From Microbacterium fluvii (GTDB lineage: Bacteria; Actinomycetota; Actinomycetes; Actinomycetales; Microbacteriaceae), in contig NZ_JAOPFX010000004.1 of assembly GCF_025515205.1 (NCBI RefSeq), positions 1-64,000 on the forward strand: 64,000 nucleotides of DNA, in the 5' to 3' direction. Position 1 is the first letter of the stretch. The number at the start of each line of letters is the position of its first letter. The translations under genes and the position numbers were made by a program. The notes beneath the pieces were generated by a model. That model saw only the letters and a list, made by a program, of their open reading frames with translations. It made no database searches and was not told the origin of the DNA. Shown here piece by piece: positions 56,387-64,000 of the stretch.

Positions 56387-57771
56387 CCGATCACCACCCG
56401 GGGACGGCTGCGCACAGCATCCGATATCCGCAGCAGCAGCGCGACGATGATCCAGTTCGCCAGCAGCGACGAGCCGCCGGCGGCGAGGAAGGGAGTGGTC
56501 AGACCCGTGAGGGGGATGACGCGGGTGACACCGCCGACCATGATGAACACCTGCAGTCCGATCGTGAACGAGAAGCCGGTGGCCAGCAGCTTGCCGAAGT
56601 CGTCTTGACCGGCGACGCCCACGCGCAGACCGCGGGCGACGAAGACCATGTAGAGGGCGAGGATCGCGAACAGGCCCACCAGCCCCAGCTCTTCGCCGAG
56701 GCTCGGGAAGATGTAGTCGCTCTCGGCGACGGGCGTGATGTAGGGGCGGCCCTGGCCCCAGCCCGTGCCGATGAGACCGCCCTGCGCGAGGCCGAAGATG
56801 CCCTGCACCAGCTGGTAGCTGCCGCCTTGCGCGTCGATCACCTCGGGGTTGAAGGCGTCGAGCCAGTTGACGAACCGCCCGTGCACGTAGGGCAGGATCT
56901 GCGAGGCGAGGTAGGCGCCGGCGGCGACCATGACGAGGCCGATCACCACCCAGCTCGTCTTGCCCGTGGCGACGTAGAGCATCGCGACGAACATGCCGAA
57001 GATCAGGATGCCGGTGCCGAGGTCGCGCTGCAGCACGATGATGCCGAGCGAGATGAGCCAGACCACCAGCAGCGGGCCGAATTCGCGCAGCCTCGGCCAG
57101 GTCAGCCCCAGGAAGCGCACGCCGACCGAGGTGAGTGCGTCGCGGGTGCGCACGAGGTAGCCGGCGAAGAAGATCGCGAGGCAGATCTTGGCGAGCTCTC
57201 CCGGTTGGAACGAGAGCGGGCCGATCGAGATCCACACGTCGGCGTTGCCGCCCGCGCCGAGCCCCGGCACCATCGGCAGCAGCAGCAGCACGATCGCGGT
57301 GAGGCCGAACAGATAGGTGTAGCGGAAGAGCACGCGGTAGTTGCGCAGCGCGATCACCACGATCAGCGCGGCGAGCACCGAGACGCCCGTCCAGACGAGC
57401 TGCTTGGTCGAGAACGCGTCCCAGCCGTGCGAGTCCTTCGCGATGTCGAGCCGGTAGATCATCGCGATGCCGAGGCCGGTCAACAGCGTCGCGATGGGCA
57501 CGATGAAGGGGTCGGCGTCGCGGGCGAGCAGACGCAGCGCGATGTGCAGGGCGAGCACGAGCGCCGTGAGCGCGCCGCAGTAATAGAGGAACGTGGGCTC
57601 GATCTCGCCGGTCGCGCCGAGCTGCACGAGCGCGACCGCCGACGCGTTGATCGCGAACGCGAAGATCAGCAGCACCAGTTCGCGGTTGCGCTGGGTCTGC
57701 GGCACGCGGATGCGCTTGAGGGCGCGCAGCACCGCGGTGTCGGCGGCGACCGGCTGCGTGTCGGCGCTCAT
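56383..57771 (-). CDS. rodA: Peptidoglycan glycosyltransferase RodA (FtsW/RodA/SpoVE family)
   Basis: 462 residues, ten or so membrane helices. SEDS motifs: ADVWISIGPLSFQPGELAKI, IVLQRDLGTGILIFGMF (with the essential Asp after Arg), and GSSLLANWIIVALLLRISD. Also GLIGTGWGQGRP. Polymerises lipid II with its cognate transpeptidase, whose gene follows. Coupled to pstP before (ATGA at 57768-57771). Confidence 0.95.
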   Translation of the reverse strand: MSADTQPVAADTAVLRALKRIRVPQTQRNRELVLLIFAFAINASAVALVQLGATGEIEPTFLYYCGALTALVLALHIALRLLARDADPFIVPIATLLTGLGIAMIYRLDIAKDSHGWDAFSTKQLVWTGVSVLAALIVVIALRNYRVLFRYTYLFGLTAIVLLLLPMVPGLGAGGNADVWISIGPLSFQPGELAKICLAIFFAGYLVRTRDALTSVGVRFLGLTWPRLREFGPLLVVWLISLGIIVLQRDLGTGILIFGMFVAMLYVATGKTSWVVIGLVMVAAGAYLASQILPYVHGRFVNWLDAFNPEVIDAQGGSYQLVQGIFGLAQGGLIGTGWGQGRPYITPVAESDYIFPSLGEELGLVGLFAILALYMVFVARGLRVGVAGQDDFGKLLATGFSFTIGLQVFIMVGGVTRVIPLTGLTTPFLAAGGSSLLANWIIVALLLRISDAVRSRPRVVIG

Positions 57772-59003
57772 TGCGTCTCTCCCGCGGGGCTGAGGCGCTC
57801 GACGACCTCGCGCGCCTGCTCGAGCGAGCCGGCGCTGATCGTGCGCTCGACGGCGTTCTGCTGATAGGTCGGGAGGTCGGCCAGCGCGATGCCGGTGTCT
57901 TCCACGGGCGTGGAGAGGGTGATCGGCCCGATGTTCTGCTGGATGCCCTGATAGATCACGACGGTGTCTTCGTCGGCGCCGACGAAATAGCGGGTCTGCG
58001 TCCACTGGTAGCCGAAGAACAGCGCTGCCGCCAGCATCCCGAGGATCACGACCGAGCCGACGATCCAGCCGATGCGGCGGCGTCGAGCACGCCGGCGGTC
58101 TTCTTCGATGAGCTCTTCGAGGAACTCGGCGGCCGGTTCGAAGTGGCTCGGCTCGTTCGCCGCCTGCCGAACGGGGTGCAGCCAGCTCGTGCGGCCGGGG
58201 CGTGCCGCAGGCACCTCGATGCCCTTGGGCGTCGAGGCGGAGCCCACGATCGTCGGCGTGCCGGAGAAGATCGGATGCTGACCGCCGACGTCGACGATGA
58301 CGATCGTGACGTTGTCGGGTGCGCCCCCGTCGAGGGCCTGCTTGAGCAGCACGTCGGCCGTGCGGCCGGGCGCGAAGCCCTGGGCGAGCGCCTTCGCGGT
58401 GTGCGCGTCGTCGACGACGCCCGACAGCCCGTCGGAGCACAGCAGCCAGCGGTCGCCCGGCTGGGTCGGCATGATGAACGTGTCGACCTCGGGGTCGGCG
58501 TCCATGTCGCCGAGCACGCGCATCAGCACGGAGCGCCGAGGGTGATAGCGCGCCTCTTCCGGGGTGATGCGCCCCGAGTCGACCAGTCGCTGCACGAAGG
58601 TGTGGTCGGTGGTGATCTGGGTGAGCGCGTCGTCGCGGTAGAGATAGATGCGCGAGTCGCCGATGTGGGCGATGACGGCGTAGTCGTCGATCATCAGCAG
58701 CGCGCTGACCGTCGTGCCCATGCCGGCCAGCTCCGGCCGCACCCGCACCGTGTCGATGAGATCGGTCGCGGTGTCGGCGATCGTCTCGCGCAGCACCCGC
58801 TCGCCCTCCGACGTCGTCGCGAACGGCTGATCGACCGCTTCGAGCCGGTGCACGGCGATGCTCGAGGCGACATCGCCGCCGGCGTGCCCGCCCATGCCGT
58901 CGGCCACGACGAAGAGGTTGGAGCCGGCGTAGCCGGAGTCCTGGTTGTTGGAGCGGACCTTGCCGGTGTGCGAGATCGCCGCGCTCGAGCCTTGGAAGAC
59001 CAT
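57768..59003 (-). CDS. pstP: PP2C-type Ser/Thr phosphatase PstP
   Basis: 411 residues. Phosphatase domain about 1-240: RSNNQDSGYA, VVADGMGGHAGGD, IAHIGDSRIYLYRD, LCSDGLSGVVDD, GAPDNVTIVIVD, all metal-binding. A linker, a basic stretch (RRRARRRRIGW) and a membrane helix (about 318-340), then an extracellular domain of 70 residues. Reverses phosphorylation by PknA and PknB. No strong ribosome-binding site at the ATG at 59003. Confidence 0.93.
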   Translation of the reverse strand: MVFQGSSAAISHTGKVRSNNQDSGYAGSNLFVVADGMGGHAGGDVASSIAVHRLEAVDQPFATTSEGERVLRETIADTATDLIDTVRVRPELAGMGTTVSALLMIDDYAVIAHIGDSRIYLYRDDALTQITTDHTFVQRLVDSGRITPEEARYHPRRSVLMRVLGDMDADPEVDTFIMPTQPGDRWLLCSDGLSGVVDDAHTAKALAQGFAPGRTADVLLKQALDGGAPDNVTIVIVDVGGQHPIFSGTPTIVGSASTPKGIEVPAARPGRTSWLHPVRQAANEPSHFEPAAEFLEELIEEDRRRARRRRIGWIVGSVVILGMLAAALFFGYQWTQTRYFVGADEDTVVIYQGIQQNIGPITLSTPVEDTGIALADLPTYQQNAVERTISAGSLEQAREVVERLSPAGETQ

Positions 59004-59016
59004 CGGTTCGGCGCCG

Positions 59017-59556
59017 TTACTTCCGCAGCTCGAACGTCGTGGCGCCGACCTTGATCGGGGCCCCGCTGAGGACGGGAACCGGGGTCGAGACGCGGGTGCC
59101 GTCGTGCCACGTGCCGTTGGTCGAACCGAGGTCCTGCAGCATCCACTGCTCGCCCCACAGCACGAGACGTGCGTGATGGCTCGAGGTGTAGTCGTCGCGG
59201 ATGACGAGCCCCGACTCGCTCGATCTGCCGATCGTGAGCGGCTCGGTGCCGAGCGGCAGCTCGAGCCCCGTCTTCGGGCCGCTCGTGATGACGATGCGCG
59301 ACACCGTCGAGGTGGTCGCGTTGCCGCCCGAGGGGGCGGGCGGCGCGACGGGGCGCACCGCCTCGGTGGGTGCACTGGGCGACCCGGGCTTGGCGACGGC
59401 GGGCGCGGGAGTCGCGGCGGCCGCGGCGGGCTCCGGCATCTTGCGCACACGCACCCCGAACAGGTCGGCGCGCAGAGAGTAGACCACGACGAACACGAAC
59501 ACCCACATCAGCACGAGGAAGCCGATGCGCAGCAGCAGCAGGGTCAGTTCGCTCAT
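59017..59556 (-). CDS. fhaB: FHA-domain protein FhaB (FipA)
   Basis: 179 residues. An N-terminal membrane helix (about 4-27), a Pro/Ala linker, and a C-terminal FHA domain with LTIGRSSESGLVIRDDYTSSHHARL and MLQDLGSTNGTW, including the phosphothreonine-binding Arg, Ser and Asn. Binds proteins phosphorylated by PknA/PknB and links them to division. ATG overlaps the fhaA stop (ATGA at 59553-59556). Confidence 0.94.
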   Translation of the reverse strand: MSELTLLLLRIGFLVLMWVFVFVVVYSLRADLFGVRVRKMPEPAAAAATPAPAVAKPGSPSAPTEAVRPVAPPAPSGGNATTSTVSRIVITSGPKTGLELPLGTEPLTIGRSSESGLVIRDDYTSSHHARLVLWGEQWMLQDLGSTNGTWHDGTRVSTPVPVLSGAPIKVGATTFELRK

Positions 59557-60293
59557 GCGACGCCACCGCCTCCGCGCACGTCGAACACGCGGGTCGCGTC
59601 GTCGGCGGGCATCGTCGGGCGCGGCGGGGCCGCCTGCGCGACGACGCGGAAGACGATGTCGGTGCGCCCGATCGTGATGGTGGAGTCGGAGGGCAGCGCG
59701 GCCTCGGCGACCTTCGTGCCGTTCAGCAGCGTGCCGTTGGTCGATCCGAGGTCGCGCACCATGGCGCGCTCGCCGTCCCACAGGATCTCGACGTGCTTGC
59801 GGCTCGTGCCGGCGTCGGAGATCGTGATGTCGGCATCCGTCCCCCGCCCGATCACGGTGCGGGACTTGGTGAGCGGATGCCGGCGGCCCTCGACATCGAC
59901 CACCCCGCGCCACGAGACGGTGCCCTTGGCGGTGTTCGAGTCGATGCGCAGGGTTCCGGTGGAGAGGTTCTCGTCGCGCTCGAGCGAGATGCTCACGGGT
60001 CCGGCGAACGTGTAGCCCTGCGACCTGGCGTGCTTCTGCACGAGCGCGTCGAGCTCGTCGCCCAGGGCGTCGCCGAGCTGGGCCATCGTGGCGTGGTCGG
60101 CGGTCGCGAGGCGCACGACGAACGTGTTCGGAGCGAGGATGCGGTCGCGCGTGACGACGGCAGCCTTCTTGTCGAGCTCGCTGCGCAGCGCAGCGGCGAT
60201 CTCGACAGGCTGGATCCCGCTGCGGAAGGTCTTCGCGAACGCGCTGTTGACCGCGCGTTCGAGTCCCTTCTCGAAGCTGTCAAGTAGTCCCAC
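59553..60293 (-). CDS. fhaA: FHA-domain protein FhaA (DUF3662 + FHA)
   Basis: 246 residues from the GTG at 60293 with GAGGAG four bases upstream; the frame further left includes non-conserved residues. N-terminal DUF3662 domain (about 1-125, GLLDSFEKGLERAVNSAFAKTF) and a C-terminal FHA domain: SRTVIGRGTDADITISD, SRKHVEILWDG, VRDLGSTNGTLLNG. Reader of kinase phosphorylation, reported to bind MurJ in mycobacteria; murJ lies at 21027. First gene of the seven-gene wall operon. Confidence 0.93.
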   Translation of the reverse strand: MGLLDSFEKGLERAVNSAFAKTFRSGIQPVEIAAALRSELDKKAAVVTRDRILAPNTFVVRLATADHATMAQLGDALGDELDALVQKHARSQGYTFAGPVSISLERDENLSTGTLRIDSNTAKGTVSWRGVVDVEGRRHPLTKSRTVIGRGTDADITISDAGTSRKHVEILWDGERAMVRDLGSTNGTLLNGTKVAEAALPSDSTITIGRTDIVFRVVAQAAPPRPTMPADDATRVFDVRGGGGVA

Positions 60294-60421
60294 ACGACTC
60301 CTCAGGCAGGCAGACCGGTGGGTACATGCTAGTTGGCCAGCCTGAAGAGGCACCAAACCGCGGTCGGCTCGGTGCCGATTCTGCGTGCGGTCGAGCCCGT
60401 GATATCCTCGGGAAGTTGAAT

Positions 60422-60437
60422 CCGCGGGAAACCGCGG
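60422..60437 (+). repeat. GAAA-tetraloop hairpin before tRNA-Leu
   Basis: CCGCGG, loop GAAA, CCGCGG: a perfect six-pair stem ending three bases before the mature tRNA. The same arrangement occurs before tRNA-Ile (40859). Confidence 0.75.
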
Positions 60438-60440
60438 TTC

Positions 60441-60524
60441 GCGCGAGTGGCGGAATAGGCAGACGCGCTGGCTTCAGGTGCCAGTGCCCGAAAGGGCGTG
60501 GGGGTTCAACTCCCCCCTCGCGCA
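60441..60524 (+). tRNA. leuU: tRNA-Leu (CAG)
   Basis: 84 bases, class II: acceptor GCGCGAG pairs with CTCGCGC, anticodon stem CTGGC/GCCAG with loop TTCAGGT giving CAG (60475-60477), and a long variable arm (TGCCCGAAAGGGCG). Discriminator A, no CCA. Decodes CUG. The 3' end is directly followed by the possible mobile module. Confidence 0.97.
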
Positions 60525-60573
60525 CAGCGGGCCGTGTTCTTTTTTGAACGGCTCAGTGTTCGTTTATTGCGAG

Positions 60574-60610
60574 CGAAACCGGTAGGAGACCAGTTCTCCC
60601 GCCGGTTTCG
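60574..60610 (+). terminator. Hairpin downstream of tRNA-Leu, possible terminator
   Basis: CGAAACCGG (60574-60582), a 19-base loop, exact inverse CCGGTTTCG (60602-60610), then TCGTTT. It could end the tRNA transcript. The loop also contains GGAGA/TCTCC. Upstream is a GTTC-TTTTTT-GAAC palindrome (60536-60549). Confidence 0.6.
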
Positions 60611-60662
60611 TCGTTTCAGGCGCGGTTTCGGCGCCGGAATCAGGATCCGCGCGTGCTGGACC

Positions 60663-60701
60663 AACACGAGTAGGCCCCAGCGGGCCTGTGTGGTTCGTGT
60701 T
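60663..60701. repeat. Nested hairpin between tRNA-Leu and the transposase gene
   Basis: Outer arms AACACGA (60663-60669) and TCGTGTT (60695-60701), inner arms AGGCCC (60672-60677) and GGGCCT (60682-60687). 24 bases before the transposase stop on the minus strand. It may be the terminator of the transposase gene or a recombination site of the element. Confidence 0.55.
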
Positions 60702-60724
60702 CTGTTCGGTGAGTGCGCGCCGCG

Positions 60725-62416
60725 CTAAGGGTGCGGTATCGGGTTGTCGTGCTGGTCGTATCGTCGAAGGTTCCGGAGTGTCGTCTCGCCGAGCGCAGCG
60801 ATTGCGGCGTTCGCGATGAAGCTGACGATACGTCGCATATTGCTTACGGCGGCAGCGAAGCCGGCGGTCAGTGCTTGGTAGGCGTAGCCGCGGGCTCGAC
60901 GCTTCTCGGGGTTGCCGAGGTCGGTGAAGCCGTCGTGCTTGAGCCAGTAGTTGTTCTCTTCGACCCGGTTACGCATTCCGTACCACTTGTGCCAGTCGTC
61001 ACTGCGCAGTTCGAACATCTGCAGTTGCTTGATGATGGGGAGATGCTCGGCGATGTCGGGTGACACCGTGAGCGTCCTCTGCTTGAGGATGGGCCGCTTC
61101 ACTTCGGTTCCCGTCGCGTGGTCCACATAGGCGTGCTTCTTGGCGTCGATGGTCGGGTAGTAGAAGCGAAAGGTGCCGTCTTCCTCTGGACGGCCCTTGC
61201 CCATGACCCGGTACGGGGCGCGTCGCTTCAGTCGCGCGTAGTAGGTGTCCTCGTCGATTTTCCTCGGGTCGGTGGTCTTGCGGCGGAAGTCGACGGTCGC
61301 GTTGACGAGGAGCTCAGGCATCCACTTCAGGTAGAGGCACCCATCGACGGCGATAGCATCGTCGACCGTGCCGTGGATTGCCTTGTCTTTCTCGTGTGGT
61401 TCTCGGATGTCCCATACGGTGCGGTAGCCCATCTGGGCGATGGGGAGCTGGAAGTTTTCGACGGTGAGGCCGGGGTAGAGCATGTCAGTCATGAGCAGGT
61501 GGCGCTCGTCGCGGGTGAACTCTTTCGCGTGGTACTGCATCGCGATACGGCCACCGTGACGAGTGCGGCCGGGCTGATGGACAGTCATCGCCGTCGTCAG
61601 CACCGGGAAGGTGTCGGGAGCACCAGGCTTGTTGGGGACGGTGACGACGGTCTCCGCCTCCCATCCGGCCTTGTCTGCTTCATGGCCGGTTCCTTCGTGG
61701 GTTCCTTCGCGGCTGTACCGGCCGCTCATCGCGTCGACGTTCCAGCGCTCCCTGTTGGCGTACTTCTTCCCAGGGTTTGGGCGCCCCACGACCTCGATGA
61801 GGGTCGCATCGAGCGCCACGTTGCCCTTGTAGGTGGCGCGGATGTCGGCGGGGAGCCGGCGGACGGTGGCGCGGATGATGTCGTTGATGAGCTCGTCCAT
61901 GCAGGTGCGCTTCTGTTCTGAGTAGGAGGCAACTGCCGCCTGATACTCAGCGGCGGTCGCCTTCTTCCTGCGGTCCACGGTCCACGGCTCACACAGCACC
62001 AGAATGCGGTTCAGAGACCGTCGGTAGCGCTGGTACCACATGCGTTTCGTCCCGCGCAGGCGAGGAAGCCCCAGATACGCACGCGTCTCGGGTGTCAGCT
62101 GGGCGAACAGAGTACGAGCGACGGAGTTGTAGCGGTTGTCGCCGGCATCGATGTGCATCATGAAGAGGATGAGGACGGTGCGGAAGGACATGTGGGGCTT
62201 GCGGCCGGCGTTGGACTTCCGCTCCGCGCGCGCCCACGCGTCCAGCTTGTCGAGAACGCCGGACTTGTCGATGAGGCTGCCCCACAGCTGAAGGCGCTTG
62301 AGCGAGGTCGCTGCGGATTCGCGGATGCGCTCGTAGTCTTCGTGGATGTATCCCGTTGCCTCGAGCATGTGGCGGTCGAATGTGGTGAGGACCTCGGCCT
62401 CCTGTGCCGGGGTCAC
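60725..62416 (-). CDS. DDE transposase, IS4-like catalytic domain
   Basis: 563 residues from a GTG at 62416 coupled to the preceding gene by GTGA. The N-terminal part (about 1-150) is helical, with HMSFRTVLILFMMHIDAG. The catalytic triad is D203 (VALDATLIEVVG), D311 (LMTDMLYPGLTVENFQ) and E486 in KWYGMRNRVEENNYWLKHDG, which fits the Y-2-R-3-E-6-K signature of IS4-type transposases (Y479, R482, E486, K493). Length is in range for a large IS4/IS1182-like protein. The bases are visibly less GC-rich than neighbours. No terminal inverted repeat is found, which is odd for an insertion sequence. Confidence 0.8.
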   Translation of the reverse strand: MTPAQEAEVLTTFDRHMLEATGYIHEDYERIRESAATSLKRLQLWGSLIDKSGVLDKLDAWARAERKSNAGRKPHMSFRTVLILFMMHIDAGDNRYNSVARTLFAQLTPETRAYLGLPRLRGTKRMWYQRYRRSLNRILVLCEPWTVDRRKKATAAEYQAAVASYSEQKRTCMDELINDIIRATVRRLPADIRATYKGNVALDATLIEVVGRPNPGKKYANRERWNVDAMSGRYSREGTHEGTGHEADKAGWEAETVVTVPNKPGAPDTFPVLTTAMTVHQPGRTRHGGRIAMQYHAKEFTRDERHLLMTDMLYPGLTVENFQLPIAQMGYRTVWDIREPHEKDKAIHGTVDDAIAVDGCLYLKWMPELLVNATVDFRRKTTDPRKIDEDTYYARLKRRAPYRVMGKGRPEEDGTFRFYYPTIDAKKHAYVDHATGTEVKRPILKQRTLTVSPDIAEHLPIIKQLQMFELRSDDWHKWYGMRNRVEENNYWLKHDGFTDLGNPEKRRARGYAYQALTAGFAAAVSNMRRIVSFIANAAIAALGETTLRNLRRYDQHDNPIPHP

Positions 62417-63495
62417 GCCTGCTCCTCCCCACGGAACAGGTCGCGGTACCCGTCGTCGTCGCGCAAGTCGACGAACTCAAGCAACCGGTGCAGGTGCTGC
62501 ATCTTCGTGACGCCGGCGGCACGGAAGATGTCCTTGATGCCACGCGCGTACAGGTGGTGAGCGAGCCAGGTAGCCCGGAGCCGGTCACCGCGCGGTCGGT
62601 CACCGGCCCCGTAGCTGTTCTCCGTGAACGACGAGTAGAGGTTGCTCTCGTCTTTCCGGTGCGTCTGACCCCACAGGGGCTCGCCTTCCGGGCGGCGGCG
62701 GAGGAGTGCGACCATCCACTCCTCCCACTCGCTGAGCAGCGGGACGTCTCTCGGTGCGTCGGTTGCGATGTGGATGAGGATGCCGCGTTCGTCCACCGTG
62801 ACGTGCTCCGCATGGATGCGTCTCACTTCGTTCGCACGAATGCCGGCGCCAGCGCAGAAGACGAGCATGAGCATGGCGCGGTCGCGCTTCTCAGCGGTGA
62901 GCTGGCTGGTCGCCCACACGCGGAACCCGTCCAGCTCTTCGCGTGTGTAGGGCGCGGCGGTCGTGCGGTTGGTGAGGGAGCTGGGCTTATCGGGGTGCTC
63001 ATCAGGCAGCAGCACTTCGCTGATACGCATGAGTACCGCGCGGTAGTTCGCCCGCGTGCCCTCGGTGAGGTCCAGATTGGCGGTGGTCGTGTAGCGGTTG
63101 ATGGCTCGCACGGTGAACAGGAACTCGACCGTCATCGGCCAACCGTTCTCACGCACCGCCCAGGCGACGTAGCGTGCGACGTAGGGCATCGCGATTTTCG
63201 CTGTGTAGGCAGTGTGGGGTGCGGCGACCGCGATGGCGTCGCGAACGAACGCGTCCATCTCGGGGAAGTCCGCGGTCGCCCTAAGCTTCTTGGTCGCCAT
63301 GACCGTTAGCGCGCCGGCGTCGGGTGCGGTCTTTGCTCGGGCCGCGAGGATACGCTGAAGCTCCCGCGGCGGGTTTGGCATGTTGAAGGAGCCGACATAT
63401 CGCGCGATGGTGGCGCAGTTGTCCGCTGCCCAGGAGGTGTCACCCCAGCGGGTGACGCGGTGGACGAAATCGTGAACGTTGTTCTTCTCTTGCAC
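62413..63495 (-). CDS. Tyrosine-recombinase-like protein, apparently catalytically degenerate
   Basis: 360 residues from a GTG at 63495. The N-terminal half (about 15-165) resembles a core-binding SAM-like domain; the C-terminal half (about 180-350) has FCAGAGIRANEVRRI, the first catalytic arginine R220, and RLRATWLAHHLYARG with R307 as the second. The histidine of the H-x-x-R box is D304, and the nucleophilic tyrosine is missing from its usual place after AGVTKMQHLHRLLEF; the nearest is Y350. It is coupled by four bases to the transposase gene, so they probably act together. Could be a regulator or DNA-targeting subunit. Confidence 0.7.
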   Translation of the reverse strand: MQEKNNVHDFVHRVTRWGDTSWAADNCATIARYVGSFNMPNPPRELQRILAARAKTAPDAGALTVMATKKLRATADFPEMDAFVRDAIAVAAPHTAYTAKIAMPYVARYVAWAVRENGWPMTVEFLFTVRAINRYTTTANLDLTEGTRANYRAVLMRISEVLLPDEHPDKPSSLTNRTTAAPYTREELDGFRVWATSQLTAEKRDRAMLMLVFCAGAGIRANEVRRIHAEHVTVDERGILIHIATDAPRDVPLLSEWEEWMVALLRRRPEGEPLWGQTHRKDESNLYSSFTENSYGAGDRPRGDRLRATWLAHHLYARGIKDIFRAAGVTKMQHLHRLLEFVDLRDDDGYRDLFRGEEQA

Positions 63496-63550
63496 CCGAC
63501 GCCTATGAGGCTGGGCCGCGCGATCGAGAAGCTAATGCCAGATATATTCA

Positions 63551-63578
63551 GCGATGGCAGGTTTTGAACTGCCGTCGC
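63551..63578. promoter_or_regulatory. Inverted repeat in the divergent promoter of the element, candidate operator
   Basis: GCGATGGCAG (63551-63560), loop GTTTTGAA, CTGCCGTCGC (63569-63578), pairing with one wobble. It lies between the recombinase-like gene (minus) and the partial gene (plus), 56 bases from the former and 55 from the latter. Operator or recombination site; it contains TTTTGAAC, also present at 60542-60549. Confidence 0.5.
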
Positions 63579-63632
63579 AGGAAAATCGGCGCAGGACTTG
63601 GGACTCCGGGGATCACGGAAAGGCGAGGACGA

Positions 63633-64000
63633 GTGGCATACAAGGCAGGGATGACCTTTGAGCCTCGAACGATGCTCAACAACCCGGGCGCCTTCGGTTC
63701 GGTGGCCGGTGACGTTCCTCCGGCGGAGGGGATCGATGTCACCGACCACAGGTATCGATCCGCGATCATCCAGCACCGGATTGCACGCAACGTGCAGGAC
63801 GGCCTCAGATATGCGGACAAGAGCCTCCCGCGTTTCCTCGGCGACTTCGACGGGCAGGCAGGGCTCAGCCTCGACCGGCAACGGCGGGTGCTGCGCGGCG
63901 AGACGAGCGCAACGTTTGCCGACCTCACCTTCTGGGCCGCCCACTTCCCCTACGTGGCGTACTACGTCGACGATTACCTGCGGCAGTTGTTCCTGCCGAC
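63633..64000 (+). CDS. Unrecognised protein of the element, truncated by the window edge
   Basis: An open frame from a GTG at 63633 (AAAGGCGAGGA upstream) runs to the end of the window, 122 codons, with no stop. The predicted start is MAYKAGMTFEPRTMLNNPGA, then DVTDHRYRSAIIQHRIARNV and a segment GLSLDRQRRVLRGETSATFA that looks like a small helix-turn-helix, followed by aromatic-rich FWAAHFPYVAYYVDDYLRQL. Divergent from the recombinase-like gene. No family recognised; could be a DNA-binding regulator of the module. It starts near a change in base composition. Confidence 0.6.
   Translation, partial: MAYKAGMTFEPRTMLNNPGAFGSVAGDVPPAEGIDVTDHRYRSAIIQHRIARNVQDGLRYADKSLPRFLGDFDGQAGLSLDRQRRVLRGETSATFADLTFWAAHFPYVAYYVDDYLRQLFLP

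Noticed and set aside
63306..63944. Minus-strand 212-codon frame at the right edge
   Set aside because: Overlaps the start of the recombinase-like gene and the plus-strand frame, which has a ribosome-binding site and better composition.

Overview
High-GC (about 70% by eye) actinobacterial chromosome around the replication origin. The gene content and order (ParAB next to rsmG-khpB-yidC-yidD-rnpA-rpmH, then dnaA-dnaN-recF-DUF721-gyrB-gyrA-DUF3566, and the crgA-sortase-pabA-pknB-pknA-pbpA-rodA-pstP-fhaB-fhaA cell-wall kinase cluster) and the protein sequences point to the family Microbacteriaceae, most likely a Microbacterium. The origin lies at roughly 30.6-32.8 kb; genes to its left are mostly on the minus strand and replication genes to its right mostly on the plus strand.

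Left edge to 10.5 kb: the truncated start of an IS30-like transposase, a pterin-dehydratase/glyoxalase-like fusion, a DUF2975/XRE pair with a likely operator, a TerC transporter behind a probable yybP-ykoY manganese riboswitch, dnaB, a DnaA-box-rich spacer with a long palindrome, the rpsF-ssb-rpsR-rplI operon, a secreted alkaline phosphatase, and an aldehyde dehydrogenase (exaC)/DUF779 pair whose likely regulator, a GAF protein, is a little further on. 10.6-24.1 kb: malQ, the GAF regulator, a class III aminotransferase, CCA-adding enzyme, a methyltransferase, then DUF6049-murJ-trxB-trxA on the plus strand, closed by a textbook terminator.

24.2-40.8 kb: the parAB-parS segregation locus, in which five parS or parS-like sites are interleaved with REP-like palindromes; the membrane-insertion/RNase P/L34 block; the bipartite DnaA-box region flanking dnaA; the replication operon. 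40.8-49.8 kb: tRNA-Ile and tRNA-Ala, a complete betaine/choline-type ABC importer (ATPase, two permeases, lipoprotein), a flavin disulfide reductase, Nudix, YbaK, cyclophilin, rhomboid protease and crgA.

49.9-60.3 kb: sortase E, pabA and the polar growth/peptidoglycan Ser/Thr kinase operon, in which kinases (PknA/B), phosphatase (PstP), FHA readers (FhaA/B) and their wall targets (PBP2-type transpeptidase, RodA) are translationally coupled. 60.4 kb to the end: tRNA-Leu(CAG) followed by what looks like an acquired element: a DDE (IS4-type) transposase, translationally coupled to a degenerate tyrosine-recombinase-like protein, and a divergent unrecognised gene that runs off the window. This last module is the best candidate for something undescribed. 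Dispersed throughout is a strongly over-represented 9-mer, GCAGCATCC.
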